This document shows positions 42,585 through 51,904 of a stretch of 64,000 nucleotides of DNA, one piece after another. The stretch comes from Streptomyces sp. yr375 (GTDB taxonomy: Bacteria > Actinomycetota > Actinomycetes > Streptomycetales > Streptomycetaceae), in NCBI RefSeq assembly GCF_900110755.1, contig NZ_FOFF01000029.1, positions 39,393-103,392 of the forward strand, read 5' to 3'. The notes under the pieces were generated by a model, which did no database searches, was not told the origin of the DNA, and was given only the letters and a program-made list of their open reading frames with translations. The position numbers and the translations under genes are program-made. Position 1 is the stretch's first letter, and the number at the start of each line of letters is the position of its first letter.

Positions 42585-43592
42585 TCACGCGTCGGCCGGC
42601 ACCAGGTCGTCCCTCGCGGCCTCGGCCGCGTCGCCGTCGCGGCGCCGCCCGCCGTCGCCGGTGAGGCTGAGGAAGACGTCGTCCAGCGTCGGCCGGGACA
42701 GCCCGGCGTCCTCCAGGGCGATGCCCGCGTCTTCCAGCAGCCGCAGTGCGCGGGCCAGCACCGGAGTGCCGCCGTGCACGGCGACGGCCACCTCGCGGCT
42801 GCGCTCGTCGTACTCGGCGGGGCGCGCACCGAGCCCGGTGAGCACCTCGGCGGCCTCGGGCAGCCGCTGCGGATCACGGACCACCAGGCGGATCCGCTCC
42901 CCGCCGGTCTGCCGCTTCAGCTCGTCGGCGGTGCCGCGCGCGATCACCTTCCCGGCGTCCACGACGGCGATGGAGTCGGCGAGCCGGTCAGCTTCCTCCA
43001 GGTACTGCGTGGTGAGCAGCACGGTGGTCCCGTCCCGCACCAGGTCCCCGATGACCTCCCACATGTTGATCCGGCTGCTCGGGTCGAGGCCGGTGGTGGG
43101 TTCGTCGAGAAACAGCACGGGCGGCGCCGCGACCAGGGACGCGGCCAGGTCGAGCCTGCGGCGCATACCTCCGGAGTACGTCCGTGCCGGGCGGTCGGCG
43201 GAGCCGGTGAGCGCGAAGCGGTCCAGCAGTTCGGCGGCCCTGGCCTGCGCGGCCTTCCGCCCCAGGTGGTAGAGGCGCCCCACCATGACGAGATTCTCGC
43301 GGCCGGTCAGGGTCTCGTCCACGGCCGCGTACTGGCCGGACAGTCCGATGATGCCGCGCACCTCGTCGGGCTGGGTGGTGACATCCCGGCCGAGGACGGT
43401 GGCGCGGCCCGCGTCCACCTTGAGCAGGCTGGTCAGCACACGCACCGTGGTCGTCTTGCCCGCGCCGTTGGGCCCGAGCAGCCCGAGCAGCGTGCCGGCG
43501 GGCACTTCGAGATCCAGGCCGTCCAGGGCTCGTACCGGTGTCCTGCCCTGGTATGTCTTGACCAGGCCCTCCGCACGGATGGCTGGAGTCAT
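42585..43592 (-). CDS. ABC transporter ATP-binding protein (DrrA family), orphan
   Basis: 335 residues from ATG 43592. It has Walker A GPNGAGKTT, signature YSGGMRRRLDLAASL, Walker B VLFLDEPTTGLDP and the C-terminal extension RLLEDAGIALEDAGLSRPTL with DDVFLSLTG typical of drug-resistance DrrA proteins. A DrrB permease normally follows directly; here the gene ends 53 bp before the truncated diiron gene on the other strand and no permease is present. The rearrangement near 42 kb may have removed it. Confidence 0.9.
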   Translation of the reverse strand: MTPAIRAEGLVKTYQGRTPVRALDGLDLEVPAGTLLGLLGPNGAGKTTTVRVLTSLLKVDAGRATVLGRDVTTQPDEVRGIIGLSGQYAAVDETLTGRENLVMVGRLYHLGRKAAQARAAELLDRFALTGSADRPARTYSGGMRRRLDLAASLVAAPPVLFLDEPTTGLDPSSRINMWEVIGDLVRDGTTVLLTTQYLEEADRLADSIAVVDAGKVIARGTADELKRQTGGERIRLVVRDPQRLPEAAEVLTGLGARPAEYDERSREVAVAVHGGTPVLARALRLLEDAGIALEDAGLSRPTLDDVFLSLTGDGGRRRDGDAAEAARDDLVPADA

Positions 43593-43894
43593 AGGTATCT
43601 TCCTCGGTGTCTTCCTCGCGGATGGGAATTCCATGATTGGCGCGGCCGAGTGGGACGTGGAATGGATGCGGCCGTAATTGCTGACGGGTTGCCGCAATGT
43701 TGCCGCTGACGGTTCGACGGCATCGACCCATTTGCCGGAACCGATACCTGTCCCGCGCATCGGCGCACGGTCATGATGCGAGATGATCGGATGGCAGCCG
43801 ACCCATGACCAGATTCCAGGGGATTCTCCACGGGGCGCACTGTCCAGCCAGATTCCTTTCCCATCGCATTCGCCGAACGGCTGGGGGACTTCTT
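43593..43894. promoter_or_regulatory. Divergent gap between DrrA-like and ketosynthase genes
   Basis: 302 bp between two divergent genes; promoters in both directions are expected. I see no palindrome or known operator strong enough to annotate. Confidence 0.4.
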
Positions 43895-45181
43895 ATGTCT
43901 GCGACCGAACGGGTCCGCGTCGACGACGTGGTCGTCACCGGAATGGGCGCCACGACACCGCTCGGCGGGGACGTGAAGTCCAACTGGGCCGCACTGCTCA
44001 ACGGCCGCCGGGTGGCCGTGCGCCTCGACAACGACTGGCCCGAGGATCTGCCGGTCCGCATCGCGGCGCGCGCCGCCACGGACCCCGACGCCGTACTGGA
44101 CCGCATAGAACTGCGCCGACTGGACCGGGCCAGCCAGTTCGCGCTGATCGCCGTCCGGGAGGCCTGGGCGGACGCCGGCTTCTTCGGCCGGGCCGGGGAG
44201 ACCGGCCAGCCGGACGCGGAACGCGTAGGGGTCGTCCTCGGCAGCGGCATCGGCGGGCTGAGCACCCTCGTCGACGGCTACGAGCAGATGCGCGCCCGGG
44301 GAGCCCGGCGCCTGTCGCCCCACACCATGCCGAAGATGATGATCAACGGCTCCGCCGGGCAGGTCGGTCTGGAGATCAACGCGCGGGCCGGAGTGCACGC
44401 CCCCACTTCCGCCTGCGCGGCCGGCGCCGAGGCCATCGCCGCGGGCCTGGACATGATCCGGCTCGGCCGCGCCGACGTCGTGGCCGTCGGAGGCACCGAG
44501 GCGATCATCCATCCTCTGACCGTCGCGGCGTTCACCAGCATGAAGGCGATGTCCCGCAGGAACGACGACCCCGAGCACGCCTCCCGCCCCTACGACACGC
44601 AGCGCGACGGTTTCGTCATGGGCGAGGGCGCCGCCGTCCTGATCCTCGAGACGGCACGGCACGCTCGGGCCCGAGGAGCCCACGTCCACGCCGAGTTGGC
44701 CGGAGCGGGCATCAGCGCCGACGGCCACCACATCGTGGCGCCCGAGCCGGGCGGCCGGGGCGCGTCCGCCGCCCTGCGCAAGGCGCTGGCCGACGCGGAC
44801 CTGAGTCCGCGGGACATCGCCCACGTCAACGCGCACGCCACCTCGACCCCGCAGGGCGACTTCGCCGAGAGCCTTGCGATCCGCTCCGTCCTCGGCGACG
44901 ACGGAGGCGCGGGCGCCGACTACGCGGTCTCCGCGATCAAGTCGACCGCGGGGCATCTCATGGGCGCCTCGGGGGCGTTGGCGGCACTCGTCAGCGTGCT
45001 GGCGCTCCGCGACAGGACGGCGCCGCCGACGATGAACATCGAGCACCTCGACCCGCGGATCGGCCTCGACGTCGTACGAGACCAGCCGCGGGCCCTACCC
45101 AGGGGTGCCCTCGCGGGTGTGAGCAACTCGGCGGGCTTCGGCGGCCACAACGTCGTCCTCGCCTTCCGGGACCACGAGTGA
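43895..45181 (+). CDS. FabF-like ketosynthase (KAS II type)
   Basis: 428 residues from ATG 43895 after GGGGG. The active-site Cys is in PTSACAAGAEAIAAG, first His in NAHATSTPQGD and second His in IKSTAGHLMGASGAL, so all catalytic residues are present; FGGHNVVLAF closes the fold. It is close to housekeeping FabF but sits beside an ACP-like gene and a thioesterase, so it more probably belongs to a small biosynthetic set. An in-frame upstream ATG at 43805 is rejected because the extra 30 residues are not KS-like. Confidence 0.88.
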   Translation: MSATERVRVDDVVVTGMGATTPLGGDVKSNWAALLNGRRVAVRLDNDWPEDLPVRIAARAATDPDAVLDRIELRRLDRASQFALIAVREAWADAGFFGRAGETGQPDAERVGVVLGSGIGGLSTLVDGYEQMRARGARRLSPHTMPKMMINGSAGQVGLEINARAGVHAPTSACAAGAEAIAAGLDMIRLGRADVVAVGGTEAIIHPLTVAAFTSMKAMSRRNDDPEHASRPYDTQRDGFVMGEGAAVLILETARHARARGAHVHAELAGAGISADGHHIVAPEPGGRGASAALRKALADADLSPRDIAHVNAHATSTPQGDFAESLAIRSVLGDDGGAGADYAVSAIKSTAGHLMGASGALAALVSVLALRDRTAPPTMNIEHLDPRIGLDVVRDQPRALPRGALAGVSNSAGFGGHNVVLAFRDHE

Positions 45182-45362
45182 GCGCGGCGGAGGGCATCGC
45201 GCCCCGGGAGACGTCCGGCGACCTGGACCTGGGGAACCTGGCGTGCGCGTGGGAGCTGACACGGGCCGTGCTGCTTCCCTGGACGGGGGCGGCGGGCCAT
45301 GCGCCGGCGCCGAGGGCTTGGCACGGGAGAGGGAGGCCGAGTAGCTCGTACGAGGGCACAAG

Positions 45363-45410
45363 CACGGTGGCGCCGGCGGGGAGCAACTCCCCGTCGGCGC
45401 CACCGCCGTG
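45363..45410. terminator. Strong hairpin between convergent genes
   Basis: A long GC-rich inverted repeat (CACGGTGGCGCCGGCGGGGA with TCCCCGTCGGCGCCACCGCC as the other arm, loop of about 4 bases) lies between the ends of the ketosynthase (plus) and ACP-like (minus) genes. It probably terminates both. There is no U-tract, as is usual in Streptomyces. Confidence 0.75.
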
Positions 45411-45444
45411 TTCCGTGCCGTACGCTCCGCGGCCGGCGTCGGCC

Positions 45445-45792
45445 TCAGCCCTGGGCCGGCCAGGACGCTCCGTAGCGCGCGCAGATGGAGTTCACCTCGA
45501 AGGTGTCCGGCAGCGAGATGGAGCCGTCCTCCACGTGGCCGCCGATCAGCCGGACGATGTCCTCCACCCGCTCCAGGGACATCGCGACCTCGGGGGTCAT
45601 CGCCTCCAGCTTGAACAGGTCCTCGATGGTGAAGCCGAGCTCGGCCAGCGCCAGTGAGTGGAAGCCGAGGTCTCCGATCAGGCGGAGGTCGGGGGTGACC
45701 TTGTCGACCTTCTGCGGAGCGACCAGGCGGACGAGCGTGCAGACCAGGTCGGGGATCTCCGCCGGACTCACCACGACATCGGTTTCGGACAT
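45445..45792 (-). CDS. Acyl carrier protein-like protein with atypical HSL site
   Basis: 115 residues. RLIGDLGFHSLALAELGFTI aligns with the ACP signature, with HSL in place of DSL, keeping the serine. The C-terminal extension SICARYGASWPAQG is longer than in standard ACPs. It faces away from the thioesterase gene across a 196-bp divergent gap and converges with the ketosynthase gene. The low similarity means a specialised carrier rather than fatty acid ACP. Confidence 0.75.
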   Translation of the reverse strand: MSETDVVVSPAEIPDLVCTLVRLVAPQKVDKVTPDLRLIGDLGFHSLALAELGFTIEDLFKLEAMTPEVAMSLERVEDIVRLIGGHVEDGSISLPDTFEVNSICARYGASWPAQG

Positions 45793-45988
45793 GTGCGAGC
45801 TCTCTTTCTGACGACGTGCGAGCCGGGTGTCGAGGCTCGGCGTGCGTCATCGTGCCGGGGCACGGTCCCCGCTCACCAGGCAAGCCGACCGGCAAGCGGA
45901 CACCTGCCCGCGCGCGGCCTGCCCGGCGCCAATTGCCGCGAGACTGCCGGAGATCCTGCCTGGTCCCGGCCCTCGGCGGCGGGACACC

Positions 45989-46759
45989 ATGCCCGGCATG
46001 GAGAACCGCTGGATCACAGGGCGCCTCACGGCGGGTGCACCGCGCGTACGTCTGATCTGCCTGCCGCAGGCGGGAGGGGGCGCCGGCGCTTTCTCCAGCT
46101 GGCGCGCGCACCTGCCCGAGGGCGTCGAACTGGCGCCGGTGGAACTGCCGGGCCGCGGCACCCGCGAGGCCGACCCGATGCCGGCCCGGTTCGACGACCT
46201 CGTGGACGCCCTGTACAAAGGGCTCCTGCCCGAACTGGACGTGCCCTACGTCCTGTTCGGGCACAGCTTCGGCGGCACCCTCGCCTACGAGCTCACGCTC
46301 CGCATCGAGGAACGCGGCGCGCCGATACCCCTCGCCACCCTGGTCTCCGCCTCGCGCGCTCCGCAGACACCCCCCACGGGCACCATCTCGGACGCCCCCG
46401 ACAAGGAGCTGCTGGCGTGGCTGGTGAACAGCGACGGGCTGCCCCGTGAATTGCTGAAGTACCCAGACTATGTGGCCTATTTGCTGCGCACGATACGCAC
46501 CGACTTAGCTTTCGCCGAACGGTATCTTGTAAGCGATCCGAGACCGGTGCGCACCCCGTTGCACGCGCTCTGCGGTGAGGAGGACCAGGTCGTCACCGCC
46601 GAGCAGGTCCGGCACTGGAAGGAGTGCGCGGCGGGCGGCCATTCCTTCACGGTCATGCCGGGCGGTCACTCCTATCACCAGACGCACGCCCCCCAACTGA
46701 TGGAATTCGTGCGGGAGATCCTGCCGGCCGACGGGACTCCCGAGGAGGAACGACCGTGA
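45989..46759 (+). CDS. Type II thioesterase
   Basis: 256 residues. LICLPQAGGGAGAFSSWRAH, nucleophile FGHSFGGTLAYEL, acid CGEEDQVV and His GGHSYHQTH are the alpha/beta-hydrolase landmarks of editing thioesterases. Start ATG 45989 with GGCGGG upstream; a second ATG at 45998 is possible. Codon 173 is TTA (46505-46507), which implies bldA-dependent translation and secondary metabolism. The stop overlaps the next gene. Confidence 0.88.
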   Translation: MPGMENRWITGRLTAGAPRVRLICLPQAGGGAGAFSSWRAHLPEGVELAPVELPGRGTREADPMPARFDDLVDALYKGLLPELDVPYVLFGHSFGGTLAYELTLRIEERGAPIPLATLVSASRAPQTPPTGTISDAPDKELLAWLVNSDGLPRELLKYPDYVAYLLRTIRTDLAFAERYLVSDPRPVRTPLHALCGEEDQVVTAEQVRHWKECAAGGHSFTVMPGGHSYHQTHAPQLMEFVREILPADGTPEEERP

Positions 46760-47319
46760 CCGACCCCCACACCCTGCACGCCGGGCTGACGCTGGCGGGC
46801 GAGCTTGCCGCAAAGGACGACGGCAGCAACTTCACCACCTACTTCAACACCCTCCTCATCGTCGGCATCACGACGATCATCGTCATACGCCAGTTCACCG
46901 CCCAGCAGGTCACGAACCGCATGTTCTTCTGGGTAGCCGTGCTCATCGTCCGCGGCTGTGTTCCGCCGGGACCCGCGGAGATGAAGCCGGCGAGCATCGC
47001 CCTGCTCGTCCTCTCCCTGCTCGCCTCGGTCGCCTTCGGCCTCTGGCGGGGAGCGGCCTTCCCCATGTGGCGGGACGCCGAAGGACGCGTCTTCCGCAAG
47101 GGCGACCGGCGGATCCTCTTCCTGTGGCTCCTGACCGTGGCCGCGCGGCTGGTCTTCGGCGGCATCGGAGCCGTCGCGTTCCACGAACCCTTCAACGCCG
47201 ACGCGCTCTGGCTCGGCATGGGCGTCACGCTCGCCGTGCAGCACGTGGTCATGACACGCCGCAAGGCAGGCGCACCGCTGCGCGTCGCAGACGGCGGAGT
47301 GGTACCGGCGGCCCGATGA
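46756..47319 (+). CDS. Small integral membrane protein of unknown function
   Basis: 187 residues from the GTG at 46756, coupled to the thioesterase stop. Four or five hydrophobic segments are visible (TLLIVGITTIIVIRQF, IALLVLSLLASVAFGLW, ILFLWLLTVAARLVFGGIG, LWLGMGVTLAVQHVV). The layout recalls DUF1453/CcdC-like proteins, but I am not sure. No catalytic motif is evident. It belongs to the same transcript as the thioesterase. Confidence 0.7.
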   Translation: MTDPHTLHAGLTLAGELAAKDDGSNFTTYFNTLLIVGITTIIVIRQFTAQQVTNRMFFWVAVLIVRGCVPPGPAEMKPASIALLVLSLLASVAFGLWRGAAFPMWRDAEGRVFRKGDRRILFLWLLTVAARLVFGGIGAVAFHEPFNADALWLGMGVTLAVQHVVMTRRKAGAPLRVADGGVVPAAR

Positions 47320-47362
47320 GGGACGGCGCGAGGAACCGAGCGAGGGACGGGAACCGGACGCG

Positions 47363-48786
47363 ATGAAGGTGTACGAGCACCACGGGATGTACAGGGCCGG
47401 AGCGTGGCGACCGGCGGCCACGGACGAGTCGACGGACGTGGTGAACCCGGCCGACGAGCGTGTCATCGCCACGGTGCCGGCCGGCACCGCGCACGACGTC
47501 GACGCCGCCGTGGCCGCCGCGCGGACGGCGCTCCCCGGCTGGGCCACGACAGCTCCGGCCGAGCGGGCGGCGGCCCTGACCGCCCTGGGGCGCGAACTGC
47601 GGGCACGTGTCAGAGAGTTCGCCGAGACGATCACAGCGGAGCTGGGATCCCCGCTGGCACTGAGCCGGCTGGCGCACGTCCGCACCCCCCTCACCGTCCT
47701 CGACTCCTACGCGGAACTGGCCGCCCGGCACCCCTTCGAGGAGCGGGTAGGCCGTTCCACGGTCCTGCTGGAGCCGGTCGGCGTGGTCGGCGCGATCACG
47801 CCGTGGAACTATCCGCTGCACCAGATGGTGTCCAAGGTGGCGCCCGCCCTCGCCGCAGGCTGCGCGATCGTCGTCAAGCCGGCGGAGGAGACCCCGCTCA
47901 CCGCCCGACTGCTGGCCGAGTGCGTGGCCGCCGCGGAACTGCCGCCCGGCGTCTTCAACCTGGTCACAGGGGTGGGCGAGGTGGCGGGCCGGGCCTTGGC
48001 CGAACATCCGGACGTGGACATGGTGTCCTTCACGGGCTCCACCGCCGTCGGCAAGGAGGTCGCCGCGCACGCCGCCCGCGCGATCAGGCGCGTCGCCCTG
48101 GAACTCGGCGGCAAGTCCCCGAACGTGGTCCTGCCGAGTGCGGACCACACCACGGCCGTCCGCACCGGCGTCACCAACGTCTTCACCAACTCCGGCCAGA
48201 CGTGCAGCGCCTGGACCCGCATGCTGGTCCACCGCAGCCGGTACGAGGAGGCCGTCACGCTGGCCGCCGACGCCGCCGCCGCGTACGCCCCGGGCGACCC
48301 TCTGGACCCCGCGACCCGTATGGGCCCGCTGGTCAGCGCCCGTCAACGCGCCCGCGTACGCGACTGTGTACGACGCGGAATCAAGGAGGGCGCACGCCTG
48401 GTCACCGGCGGACCCGAGGCGCCCGATGGCCTGCCACGGGGCTACTTCGTACGCCCCACGATCTTTGCCGACGTCACCCCGGACATGTCCGTCGCCCAGG
48501 AGGAGATCTTCGGCCCTGTTCTCTCGATCATGAAGTACGAGGACGAGGACGACGCCGTACGCATGGCAAACCACTCCGTGTACGGGCTCTCCGGCGCAGT
48601 GTGGTCAGCCGAAACGCCCGAAGCGGTGGCCTTCGCCCGCCGTCTGAACACGGGCCAGGTGGACATCAACGCGCTCGCTTCAATCCCCTGGCCCCCTTCG
48701 GCGGCTGGAAGCAGTCCGGCATCGGCCGCGAACTGGGCCGGCACGGCCTGATGGAGTACCTCCAGACGAAATCACTGCAAGTGTGA
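47363..48786 (+). pseudogene. Aldehyde dehydrogenase with C-terminal frameshift
   Basis: From ATG 47363 the frame gives a clear NAD(P)-dependent aldehyde dehydrogenase: ITPWNYPLHQMVSKVAPALA, FTGSTAVGKEVAAHA, the general-base Glu in ALELGGKSPNVV and the catalytic Cys in NSGQTCSAWTR. After VDINAL near 48670 the reading fails. The expected ending (ARFNPLAPFGGWKQSGIGRE, then LGRHGLMEYLQTKSLQV) continues in the next frame to a stop at 48786. One missing base in AACGCGCTCGC would explain it. The unshifted product would be 462 residues with a wrong tail. Confidence 0.85.
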
Positions 48787-48811
48787 GGCGGAGGCGCCGA
48801 GCCCGTGGTGA

Positions 48812-48910
48812 GTGTCAGATCCCGTCCGCGTACGCCACGACTTCTCGGTGCTCAGTGAGTTCCGCGCCCGGCTGATCGAGGCGGACGCAGGCCGGGTGGT
48901 GTTCGCCAAG
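48812..48910 (+). mobile_element. Possible IS1182-type transposase fragment
   Basis: A short frame reads DPVRVRHDFSVLSEFRARLI followed by EADAGRVV, resembling the N-terminal region of IS1182-like transposases (xxFxVLSEFRARL). Nothing before or after continues the protein. Evidence is limited to about 30 residues. Confidence 0.4.
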
Positions 48911-49159
48911 CCCAGCAACCAGCCTTGCTGTCTGTCGACCCTTCACAGCCCGATGCCGCCCGTCCCCTTCCCTCGGATACACGACCCATCACCCACCGAT
49001 CGAGAGGAGCGAGAGGATTCTGACGAAGCATCACGCACAGCTGCCCACCGGCTGTCCACCGGACGCGCCGCCCCTCGGACCAATTCAACGCTTCAGTGCA
49101 GCAAAACCACAGGTCAAGGCCCCTTGGGCTATCCAGACCCGACAGGTAGTAGATCAACG

Positions 49160-49311
49160 ACCTACGCATTGCGATGCATAGAAGCCAACTGACCGAATAG
49201 CCCGAATTCCAAGGTCACCCAAAGGAAGAAACCCCAGGTCAAATCCCTGACCTGGGGTTCACCAAAGAGCCGCCTTCGGGATTCGAACCGAGACCTACGC
49301 ATTACGAGACC
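49160..49311. repeat. Left direct repeat containing tRNA-Thr 3' half (attachment-site-like)
   Basis: About 152 bp, repeated at 63070-63223. On the minus strand it ends in the 3' half of a tRNA: anticodon-loop TCTCGTAATGC (CGT, Thr), T-arm TCGGTTCGAATCCCGA (one C shorter than the right copy) and acceptor strand AGGCGGCT. There is no 5' half. A related core (ATGCGTAGGTC) also occurs at the other end of the repeat. This is how an integrated element's duplicated att site looks. Confidence 0.8.
49230..49259 (-). terminator. tRNA-distal hairpin in left repeat
   Basis: A perfect 12-bp stem (AACCCCAGGTCA / TGACCTGGGGTT, 6-base loop) immediately downstream of the tRNA 3' end on the minus strand. It is the transcription terminator of the original tRNA gene carried along in the repeat. 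Confidence 0.75.
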
Positions 49312-49339
49312 GTGAGCGATCATGTTGCTGGATACCACT

Positions 49340-49445
49340 TGATGCCGCCGAGTGATGTCGTGCCTGATCAGAGTACCTGCGACAGGTTGCTCCCTGCTAC
49401 CTCATGCTGCCCCGTCCAACGACGTCCGGCCACCGAGCGGCCACC
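49340..49445. repeat. Island-end repeat, copy A
   Basis: Shares TGCCGCC, GTGCCTGATCAGA and the CCGTCCAA..CGTCCGGCC block with copies at 49757-49864 and 63251-63366. It directly follows the tRNA-like repeat, as does the copy at the right end, so it belongs to the att-flanking part of the integrated elements. Confidence 0.7.
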
Positions 49446-49499
49446 GGATCGGGCACTCCCGAAGCAACGGGTCTCGAATCGTTGCGTTGTCGGACTCGG

Positions 49500-49757
49500 A
49501 CAAAGTCCTCCCGCCTTCGGAACAGGCAAGTTGGTGGGGCGCGTCGCGGCGGTCCGGACGACGAGCGCGACGAACAGGCGGCAGATCCCGTCGCAGGACA
49601 ACGGGATCAGGTCGTCCGACGTGGGTCGGTATGCGTGTTCGTCGGCGCGGACGACGGCGAGGAAGGCGTGGGCCGGCATCGCAAGGATGGCCCAACGGGC
49701 CCAGGCGGGGTAGCGGCGGACCTGGTGCTCATCCAGCCCGGCCAGCCCCGTGACGGC
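49500..49757 (-). pseudogene. IS701-like transposase C-terminal remnant
   Basis: A minus-strand frame reads GLAGLDEHQVRRYPAWARWA, ILAMPAHAFLAVV and DDLIPLSCDGICRLFVALVV, the pattern of the C-terminus of IS701-type transposases. No start, catalytic DDE core or terminal repeats are present. It lies between copies A and B of the island-end repeat. Confidence 0.62.
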
Positions 49758-49864
49758 TGATGCCGCCAGATGCCATTGTGCCTGATCAGACCGCATGCGC
49801 CGTACCGGACGCCGGTACTGGTACCGCACCGTCCAAAGGCGTCCGGCCGCCCCATGGCCACGCC
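49757..49864. repeat. Island-end repeat, copy B
   Basis: Second copy of the roughly 105-bp repeat (TGATGCCGCCAGATG, GTGCCTGATCAGA, GTCCAAAGGCGTCCGGCCGC). It is not preceded by a tRNA-like sequence, in contrast to copies A and C. Confidence 0.72.
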
Positions 49865-50063
49865 GGAAGGTGCCCGCTGCCCCTGGCAGTCACCCAACGC
49901 CACCTGTTGGGTCCGAACACTTACGGGCCCAGCTCACACCCCGCGTCACAACGCCCGCTCGTGCGGAGGGCTCCCCGCTGCGGTGTGCGCGCACGCCACT
50001 GAAGTCCACCCCTGGAGCAGCGCTGTCCGCCGTATCATGACCGCACACGGGAAGGAGCCCGCC

Positions 50064-50615
50064 ATGAGCGTCGACTCGATCATGCACACCGAGTTCCCCA
50101 AGGGGTACACGGTCCTGTTCGGGGCCGACGGAAAGGTGATCATGACCCCGCAGAGCGAAGAGCACTCCAGCACCATCAGGTCGATGCAGATCGACTCTCT
50201 CGCCCTCGGTCGTCACGCGAAGGTCACCTCCGACGTCTACATCGACTTCCCAGCCGACGAGAACTCCGCCCCCGACCTCGCCATCCTGCGCGAGGACGCT
50301 CGCAAGGAAGGCAAGCGCTACAGCTTCGAGGACGTCCTGCTGATCTCCGAGGTTGTCTCGACCTCCTCGGCACGCAAGGACTATGACGACTGCACCACCA
50401 AGTACGGGCGCTACGGCATCCCGATCTACCTGGTCGTGGACCCCTACGCCGGTGAAGTCGTCCTGCACACCCAGCCCACCGCGAACGGCTACAGCACCGC
50501 GCTCAAGCGCGCGTACGGCACGGGCAAACTCCCCGTCCCCCTGGCCGACGGTCGCATCTTCACCCTCGACCTCGACGAGCTCCCCCGCCCTGAGCCGGAA
50601 GCCGGCGCTCACTGA
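50064..50615 (+). CDS. Uma2-family putative restriction-fold protein
   Basis: 183 residues from ATG 50064 after GAAGGAG. SDVYIDFPADENSAPDLAIL, VLLISEVVSTSSARKDYDDC and YGRYGIPIYLVVDPY match the D...E-x-V-S...K and IPxYWxVD pattern of Uma2 (DUF820) proteins, which have a PD-(D/E)xK-like fold. The role of the family is not established. Its stop overlaps the end of the convergent JetD gene by 7 bases. Confidence 0.85.
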   Translation: MSVDSIMHTEFPKGYTVLFGADGKVIMTPQSEEHSSTIRSMQIDSLALGRHAKVTSDVYIDFPADENSAPDLAILREDARKEGKRYSFEDVLLISEVVSTSSARKDYDDCTTKYGRYGIPIYLVVDPYAGEVVLHTQPTANGYSTALKRAYGTGKLPVPLADGRIFTLDLDELPRPEPEAGAH

Positions 50616-51904
50616 GGAAACACCGGCCGGGCCAGGTCGGACAGGAGCGCGGGCAGGAGGCGTTCCTCCATGACCGCGCCGCCGGACTCCCGCATGGCAC
50701 GGGCCAGTTCGAGGTCCCAGGGGCTGGTCGTGGGCGGTCCCGCGAGCGGTGTGGACTCGCCCTCACCGAGTGCGGCCGTGTAGTCGGCGGCCGTCATCCG
50801 CCAGGGGTGGGCGCCGTGGCGGGCCACGGCGTCCGCGGTGATGCGCAGGCCGGCCCAGTCGAAGTCGGCGCGCCAGTGCAGCCGGGCTCCCGCGCGGACG
50901 GCGTCGCCGAGCAGTTTGTGGCAGGCGGCGGACGGGACGCCCTCGGTGCAGACCAGGGCGGCGCCGGTGTCCTGCAGTTCGCCGGCCGCGGCACGCAGGA
51001 CAGCCGGGTTCTCGCAGACGAAGATGGTGCGGGCTGCGGGGACGACGGGGTCGGTGGCGAGCTGGTGGAGGGTGAGCCGGAAGGGTATGCCGAAGCCGGC
51101 GGCGTCGCGCAGCCAGCCGCAGACGACGGTGTCGCCCCTGGCGCCGATGTTGAGGACGAGTACCTGGCTGGCGAGGTCGTCCGCGATGGCTCCGGCGCTC
51201 TCCCACAGGGCGCGCCGCCCGGCCCGGTCGCGCGGTACGGCGCGGCCGTCGCCGACGCGCTGGGCAAGGGCGCGCAGGACGAGCTGTTCGAGCGGTGTGC
51301 CGGGAACCAGGGCCTTGGTGTCGCCGGTGGCCCATTCGGCGAGGACCGGAAGCGGCAGGACTGCGGAAGACCGTTCCGGCGAGCCCGTGCAGCGGTCCCC
51401 GTCGTCGCAGAGCCGTTCCAGGACACGTGCCGCCGCGTCGAGGAGCGGCACGTCCCCCCGGCGTACAAGACGGGTGAGGGTGCCGTCGGCGGCGATCCGC
51501 TCCAGCCAGGCGGCGAACCATCCCTGCCCGGCGAGCCTGCTGGAGCGGACGGATTTCAGGGCCTGGTCGCGGCGCGATTCCTCGTCGGCCCGTTCGGCGG
51601 GCCGGTCGCGCAGCGGGCCATGGAGACGGCCGAGAGTCTGGAGGAGACCGGTGCCGTAGCGGTCGTACAGGTACCCGTCCAGTTCGCGTATGGGTACGGC
51701 GAGACGTCTGGCGGTCTCGGGCCGGTAGCGGCCGGTGACACCGATGACGGTGCGGCGCTCGGCCTCGCTGGGCCCCGTGAGCCCGACGTCGCCGTCGAGC
51801 GCGCCGCCGGTGCGCTCCAGTCTGCGGCGGGCGGCGGCGAGCAGCCGGGTCCATCCCTCGCCCCGCAGCTCGTCGTACGCCGACGGCTCACGCTCAGTGG
51901 ACAA
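50609..51904 (-). CDS. jetD: Wadjet JetD-like nuclease subunit (DUF2399, TIGR02679 type)
   Basis: 431 residues, the last gene of the four-gene operon. The C-terminal part has TIFVCENPAVLRAAAGEL, ALVCTEGVPSAACHKLL and LHWRADFDWAGLRITADAVA, a Toprim-like arrangement of acidic residues as in the DUF2399 family. In Wadjet systems JetD is the metal-dependent nuclease that cuts circular plasmid DNA after loop extrusion by JetABC. The start must be TTG at 51904, inside the end of jetC (11-base overlap), because no ATG or GTG fits. Confidence 0.86.
   Translation of the reverse strand: MSTEREPSAYDELRGEGWTRLLAAARRRLERTGGALDGDVGLTGPSEAERRTVIGVTGRYRPETARRLAVPIRELDGYLYDRYGTGLLQTLGRLHGPLRDRPAERADEESRRDQALKSVRSSRLAGQGWFAAWLERIAADGTLTRLVRRGDVPLLDAAARVLERLCDDGDRCTGSPERSSAVLPLPVLAEWATGDTKALVPGTPLEQLVLRALAQRVGDGRAVPRDRAGRRALWESAGAIADDLASQVLVLNIGARGDTVVCGWLRDAAGFGIPFRLTLHQLATDPVVPAARTIFVCENPAVLRAAAGELQDTGAALVCTEGVPSAACHKLLGDAVRAGARLHWRADFDWAGLRITADAVARHGAHPWRMTAADYTAALGEGESTPLAGPPTTSPWDLELARAMRESGGAVMEERLLPALLSDLARPVFPQ

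Larger units (their letters stand above)
48787..50063. other. Gene-poor boundary of the genomic island
   Basis: About 1.28 kb without an intact gene. It contains the IS1182-like fragment, the left tRNA-derived repeat with its hairpin, two copies of a 105-bp repeat and an IS701-like transposase remnant, each annotated separately. The pieces suggest repeated insertions at one site. Confidence 0.7.

Noticed and set aside
49267..49311. tRNA-Thr gene
   Set aside because: Only the 3' half (anticodon loop to acceptor) is present, with one T-arm base missing; no D-arm or 5' acceptor strand follows.
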